From NCBI GenBank assembly GCA_029781135.1, contig JAKOXH010000062.1, forward strand, positions 1 to 64,000: a stretch of 64,000 nucleotides of DNA. The letters are read 5' to 3'. The stretch comes from Planctomycetota bacterium (GTDB taxonomy: Bacteria > Planctomycetota > Planctomycetia > Pirellulales > Lacipirellulaceae). The translations under genes were made by a program, and so were the position numbers. The notes beneath the pieces were generated by a model, which was given only the letters and a program-made list of their open reading frames with translations, ran no database searches and was not told where the DNA came from. Positions 60,626 to 64,000 of the stretch are shown here, one piece after another; within the stretch, counting starts at the first letter, position 1, and each line of letters opens with the position of its first letter.

Positions 60626-61630
60626 GTGAGCGATAACACGCTTGAATCGCTCCTTAATGGCGATGGTCGACCGACCAGCCGCCAGGAACTTGCCGAGTTG
60701 ATTCGTCGGCTGCGCCAGGCGGCGGCCCATTTGCCGGCCGATACAACGCCGCGCGACGATCTCAAAATCCTCAGCCAATCGCTGCGCGAATTGCGGCGGG
60801 CGTTTACCGTTTTCGCCCCATACCGGTCCCAACGCAAAGTCACTATATTCGGTTCCGCACGCACGCCGCACGAGGCACCGGCTTACGCCGCTGCTGTCCA
60901 ACTGGGAAGAACACTTGGCGAGAACGGCTGGTTTGTCGTCACGGGCGCATCGACCGGCATCATGGAGGCCGGACATCGTGGCGCCGGGCGCGAGCGGTCG
61001 ATGGGCCTTAACATCATGTTGCCGTTCGAGCAGGCGGCGAACGAGATCATTCGTGACGATGCCAAACTCGTCACGATGAAATACTTCTTCACGCGCAAAC
61101 TCATGTTCGTGAAGGAGTGTGATGCCGTGGTGTGTCTGCCCGGCGGCTTCGGCACGCTCGACGAAGCGTTCGAGGTCCTCACGCTCATGCAGACCGGCAA
61201 GCGCGAGCTGATGCCGCTCGTGTTCCTTGATGCCCCCGGCGGTTCATTCTGGCAAGACTGGCTAAAATACATTCGCCGGCACTTGCTCGAGGGTGGCATG
61301 ATCTCGCCGGAAGACCTGTCACTGTTTCGCGTGACCGACAGTGTCGAAGAGACGGTTGGCGAGGTATTGGGCTTCTACCGCGTGTTCGATCGCATGGAGT
61401 ATGTGAGCAATCGGCTCGTGATGCATCTCAAAAAGCCGGTAGCGGCTGGACAGCTGCAATCCATGCTGCGCGACTTTGGCGATATCCTGGCCGACGGCGA
61501 CTTCCGGCAGGAGGTGGACCTGGCCAGCACCACGCAGCAGAGTCGGCTCATATTCCACTTTAATCGCCGCAGTCTCGGCCGATTGCGCCAGTTGATCGAC
61601 CAACTCAACCACTTTCCTGCCCAAGCCTAA
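60626..61630 (+). CDS. LOG-family protein (phosphoribohydrolase-like)
   Basis: The Rossmann-like LOG domain starts near residue 72 with KVTIFGSARTP. WFVVTGASTGIMEAGHRGAG is the first signature and VCLPGGFGTLDEAFEVLTLMQTGK the second, with the catalytic PGGxGTxxE motif intact. LOG proteins cleave ribose 5-phosphate from nucleotides; in plants this activates cytokinins. The protein is larger (334 residues) than classic LOG (about 190), with an N-terminal helical part of 70 residues and a C-terminal part of 80. The start is GTG with GGAAG close upstream. Confidence 0.88.
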   Translation: MSDNTLESLLNGDGRPTSRQELAELIRRLRQAAAHLPADTTPRDDLKILSQSLRELRRAFTVFAPYRSQRKVTIFGSARTPHEAPAYAAAVQLGRTLGENGWFVVTGASTGIMEAGHRGAGRERSMGLNIMLPFEQAANEIIRDDAKLVTMKYFFTRKLMFVKECDAVVCLPGGFGTLDEAFEVLTLMQTGKRELMPLVFLDAPGGSFWQDWLKYIRRHLLEGGMISPEDLSLFRVTDSVEETVGEVLGFYRVFDRMEYVSNRLVMHLKKPVAAGQLQSMLRDFGDILADGDFRQEVDLASTTQQSRLIFHFNRRSLGRLRQLIDQLNHFPAQA

Positions 61631-61964
61631 GTTCGCGTTTCGACTGCTCGACAAGCGTCGCGGGTCGCAGGAACACGCGCTTAGCAACCACCCAAGCTTT
61701 CGTGGATGGCGTCCGCGCCGCCATCTCAAGCTGTTGATTTTTCTTGCATTCCACCTCACACTAGCGCAAACCATGGTGCAGAAGCTGCGCACCTGGTGTG
61801 AGCGTTCCGTATGATGTGATCAATGAAGAACCTCGCGCAGAGGCGCTGAGTTCGTCGAGAGGTTAGAGACGGTTCTAAATTGCTCTGCGATCTCCGCGCC
61901 TCTGTATTAAACTTATGACCTGTTTCATGTTATTGGATTTCAATCGCTTCAGCGAGTAAGAACG
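61631..61964. other. Spacer with CGCAGAGGCGC inverted repeat
   Basis: Repeat text CGCGCAGAGGCGCTGAG at about 61831 faces CTCTGCGATCTCCGCGCCTCTG at about 61881, as in other spacers. No gene is seen. Confidence 0.45.
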
Positions 61965-62882
61965 ATGAATGACACTTCTAATCTTCAGCACAAAGCATTG
62001 AAGAAGAAACGAGCCGCAGTAGTCACGATTGCCGCTGCTTTCTTGCTCACAGCGGCGACTCAGGCGGCGGAGCCAAGTACGGCGGCACCTCCTCTCACCG
62101 CAATGCCGCGTGACTACCCGGGCCCACGGCCCAAGTCGCGGACCAGCGAAGAGGTCAACGCCGCGCTCGCTGGTGCGCCAAACCTTGCCGCGAAAATTCG
62201 CCCGCTGCAAATTCTGCTGGTCGCCGGACCGAAGGACCATAATGCTGGCGAACATGACTACCCGGCCTGGCAGAAGGCCTGGGCGCTACTCTTAGCTTCA
62301 GCCAAAGACGTGCAAGTGGATACCGCCTGGGAATGGCCCAAACCGGAACAATTGAAGCGGGCCGACGTCGTCGTGCTTTATCAGCACGGCGATTGGAACG
62401 ATCAGCGGGCGGCCGATACCGACGCACTCCTCAACCGCGGCGGCGGACTCGTGTACATCCATTGGTCGCTTGATGGACGCGAACGCGGCAAGGAATTCGC
62501 GAAACGCATCGGCCTCTCTAAGGACGCGCCGATTGCTTATCGGCATGGTCCGCTCACGCTGAAATTCAATCGGGCCGTGAATCACCCCATCGCTCGAAAT
62601 TTTGATCGCCTGCAACTGGTCGATGAATCGTACTGGAAACTCTACGGCACGCTGCCGCCAGACCGCGTGCTTGGCGTGTCCGACGAGGATGGCGGGCCGC
62701 AACCGCAGATTTGGACCACCGAACCAGGCAAAGGTCGCGTTTTCGTGTGCATCCCTGGCCACTATTCTTGGACGTTTGACGATCCGCTGTTCCGCATTAT
62801 TCTGTTCCGCGGCATTGCGTGGGCCGCTCACGAACCAGTGGATCGCTTCAACGATATCGTGTGGCTGGGTGCCGACCGCTGA
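61965..62882 (+). CDS. Exported ThuA-domain protein
   Basis: An N-terminal signal (VVTIAAAFLLTAATQAA) is followed by a ThuA-like glutamine-amidotransferase-like fold. LQILLVAGPKDHNAGEHDY, VVVLYQHGDW, LLNRGGGLVYIHWS and PGKGRVFVCIPGHYSWTFDDPLF are in family order. ThuA is linked to trehalose use in rhizobia; in planctomycetes the domain is widely expanded and the role is unclear. The family's usual Cys nucleophile position reads Trp/Ser here (HWSLDG), so a classical amidotransferase reaction is unlikely. Confidence 0.85.
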   Translation: MNDTSNLQHKALKKKRAAVVTIAAAFLLTAATQAAEPSTAAPPLTAMPRDYPGPRPKSRTSEEVNAALAGAPNLAAKIRPLQILLVAGPKDHNAGEHDYPAWQKAWALLLASAKDVQVDTAWEWPKPEQLKRADVVVLYQHGDWNDQRAADTDALLNRGGGLVYIHWSLDGRERGKEFAKRIGLSKDAPIAYRHGPLTLKFNRAVNHPIARNFDRLQLVDESYWKLYGTLPPDRVLGVSDEDGGPQPQIWTTEPGKGRVFVCIPGHYSWTFDDPLFRIILFRGIAWAAHEPVDRFNDIVWLGADR

Positions 62883-62911
62883 CATTGGACTCGCCGCACG
62901 ACCGCTATCGC

Positions 62912-63208
62912 TCAACCTCCCGCGATGGCACCAACGATCAGCAGCGGTTCCGTACCAGCGGCAATCTCAGCGGGCAGTTGGGCGTTTGGCGGTTCGTTGG
63001 AAAAATCCTGCTCGCACGCGAAGAACCGCAACATCGGCCGTCGCACACCAGTGGTTTGGTCGCGAATGGTGCCGCACAACATTGGGTAATGCGATTCCAA
63101 CGCATCGAGCACCGCACGCAACGTCACCGGCGCGGCCACATCAAGTTCGACCTCGCCAATGATCTTGGCCAGCATCTTCAGGTGATAGGGAAGAATGATT
63201 CGGACCAT
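62912..63208 (-). CDS. MoaD/ThiS-family ubiquitin-like protein
   Basis: A 98-residue ubiquitin-fold protein: VRIILPYHLKMLAK, a helix TLRAVLDALESHYP, and a C-terminal end GAIAGG with the double glycine that is used for thiocarboxylate formation. A middle with RPMLRFFACEQDFSNEP is also typical. Such proteins carry sulfur in molybdopterin, thiamine or cysteine synthesis. It is not next to moaE, thiG or cysM here but after a BNR-repeat gene, which I recall as a frequent pairing. ATG at 63208 is used; the frame opens at 63283. Confidence 0.85.
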   Translation of the reverse strand: MVRIILPYHLKMLAKIIGEVELDVAAPVTLRAVLDALESHYPMLCGTIRDQTTGVRRPMLRFFACEQDFSNEPPNAQLPAEIAAGTEPLLIVGAIAGG

Positions 63209-63238
63209 AATGTTTTTTCTTGATACCGATCGCAGCAC

Positions 63239-63303
63239 GCAGCGCAAGCAAGTGCCTTGTGGACTATCACCAAAGTAGCGCACAGCGCTCTTGCTTGCGC
63301 TGC
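63239..63303. repeat. 14-nt perfect inverted repeat
   Basis: GCAGCGCAAGCAAG at 63239-63252 and CTTGCTTGCGCTGC at 63290-63303 form a stem around a 37-nt loop, between the BNR gene and the MoaD gene. Confidence 0.7.
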
Positions 63304-63320
63304 GAGCTTCAGACCATACC

Positions 63321-64000
63321 TCAATCTATTACCTGCACTTCCACGGATACCACCGCCGGCAAGTCGCGCACGATGGCGTTCCAATGGTCGCCGCCATCGG
63401 CCGACACGTACACCTGCCCGCCGGTGGTACCGAAATACACGCCACAGGGGTCGAGCGAATCGACGCACGTCGCATCGCGCAACACATTCACGTAACAATT
63501 CTCTTGCGGCAAGCCGTTCATGAGCGGCTCCCAGTCGTTGCCACCCGTGCGGCTGCGATATACTCGCAGTTTGCCTTCCGGCGGATAATGCAGCGAATCG
63601 CTCGTGATCGGCACCACGTACACGGTTTCCGGCTCGTGGGCATGCACTTCAATGGGAAATCCGAAGTCGCTCGGCAAATCGCCGCTGACCTCGCACCACG
63701 AATTGCCGCCGTCGTCGCTGCGCATCACGTCCCAATGCTTCTGCATGAAGAGCACGTCGGGCCGCGAGCCGTGCAGCGCGATGCGATGCACGCAATGGCC
63801 CACTTCGGCATCGGGATCAGGAATGTATTGCGACCGCAGCCCGCGGTTGATCGGTTGCCACGTTTGGCCGCCGTCCTCCGTGCGAAACGTGCCGGCCGAG
63901 GAGATCGCAATGAACAGGCGTTTGGGATTCTTCGGATCGATAAGAATCGTGTGCAATCCCATGCCGCCGGCTCCTGGCGCCCACTGCGGCCCCGTGCCGT
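63321..64000 (-). CDS. BNR/YVTN-repeat protein (sialidase-like propeller), 5' end outside the window
   Basis: The frame continues beyond the window: the last 38 nt still read in frame as TGPQWAPGAGG before the internal Met. The visible 226 residues hold BNR-type Asp boxes, such as RTEDGGQTW, RSDDGGNSWCEV, RSRTGGNDWEPL and VSADGGDHW. This is a sialidase-like beta-propeller. Catalytic sialidase residues cannot be assigned in this part, so it may be a binding or photosystem-assembly-like propeller. The MoaD/ThiS gene follows on the same strand at 112 nt. Confidence 0.82.
   Translation of the reverse strand, partial: GTGPQWAPGAGGMGLHTILIDPKNPKRLFIAISSAGTFRTEDGGQTWQPINRGLRSQYIPDPDAEVGHCVHRIALHGSRPDVLFMQKHWDVMRSDDGGNSWCEVSGDLPSDFGFPIEVHAHEPETVYVVPITSDSLHYPPEGKLRVYRSRTGGNDWEPLMNGLPQENCYVNVLRDATCVDSLDPCGVYFGTTGGQVYVSADGGDHWNAIVRDLPAVVSVEVQVID

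Noticed and set aside
62602..63162. Plus-strand open frame overlapping the thuA and moaD-like genes
   Set aside because: It overlaps two well-supported genes in other frames and its product is Arg/Ser/Pro-rich without motifs.

Overview
The window comes from a member of the Planctomycetota, most likely the Pirellulales. The evidence is the mix of families: a BBP7-type outer-membrane barrel, two dockerin plus PEP-CTERM secreted proteins, a PVC-type dehydrogenase/HEAT/CxxCH cytochrome of 1372 residues, Tat-dependent Gfo/Idh/MocA and metallophosphoesterase proteins, ThuA, a leucine-rich repeat protein of the planctomycete type and a phosphate-porin-like barrel. There is no sign of a plasmid, prophage or insertion sequence, and I saw no tRNA, rRNA or CRISPR array.

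Layout. 0-9.3 kb: BBP7 barrel, secreted phosphoesterase, GH28-like polygalacturonase, a TetR regulator divergent from an MddA-like methyltransferase with an in-frame stop, and an FAD oxidoreductase. 9.5-12.4 kb (minus): an ECF sigma factor, an anti-sigma-like protein and a secreted PDZ protein, closed by a strong terminator. 12.6-16 kb (minus): Lgt with an inserted PDZ domain, PanC and FolK. 17.1-19.1 kb: HemD and HemE in one reading frame, joined by an in-frame palindromic repeat. 19.1-20.65 kb: a reverse transcriptase preceded by a structured region with all the parts of a retron msr-msd, the most interesting locus here. 20.8-30.2 kb: small PDZ protein, two PEP-CTERM proteins, a PQQ-like propeller protein, an MbfA-like ferritin/VIT1 fusion, a VOC protein and a nitrilase-family protein. 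30.4-37.6 kb (minus): a complete oligopeptide ABC transporter (binding lipoprotein, two permeases, a double ATPase) followed at 12 bp by a PIN-domain gene and a small partner gene. 37.9-44.9 kb: the cytochrome giant, porin and Cys-rich secreted protein. 45-46.6 kb: three small FliL-like exported proteins. 46.6-64 kb: RlmN, SppA, sugar isomerase-like protein, a second ECF sigma/anti-sigma pair, Gfo/Idh/MocA, LRR protein, TadE-like protein, Tex, LOG-family protein, ThuA, MoaD/ThiS and the 3' part of a BNR-repeat protein that runs off the window.

A second theme is the spacers. Most intergenic regions are built from a dozen or so families of short, often palindromic repeats. Several have run into genes: they supply the C-terminal tails of the TetR regulator, Lgt and RlmN, the linker between HemD and HemE, part of the linker between the two ATPase domains of the peptide transporter, and part of the leader of the PQQ-like protein. 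All functional calls rest on reading motifs and family resemblance by eye; no database search was possible.
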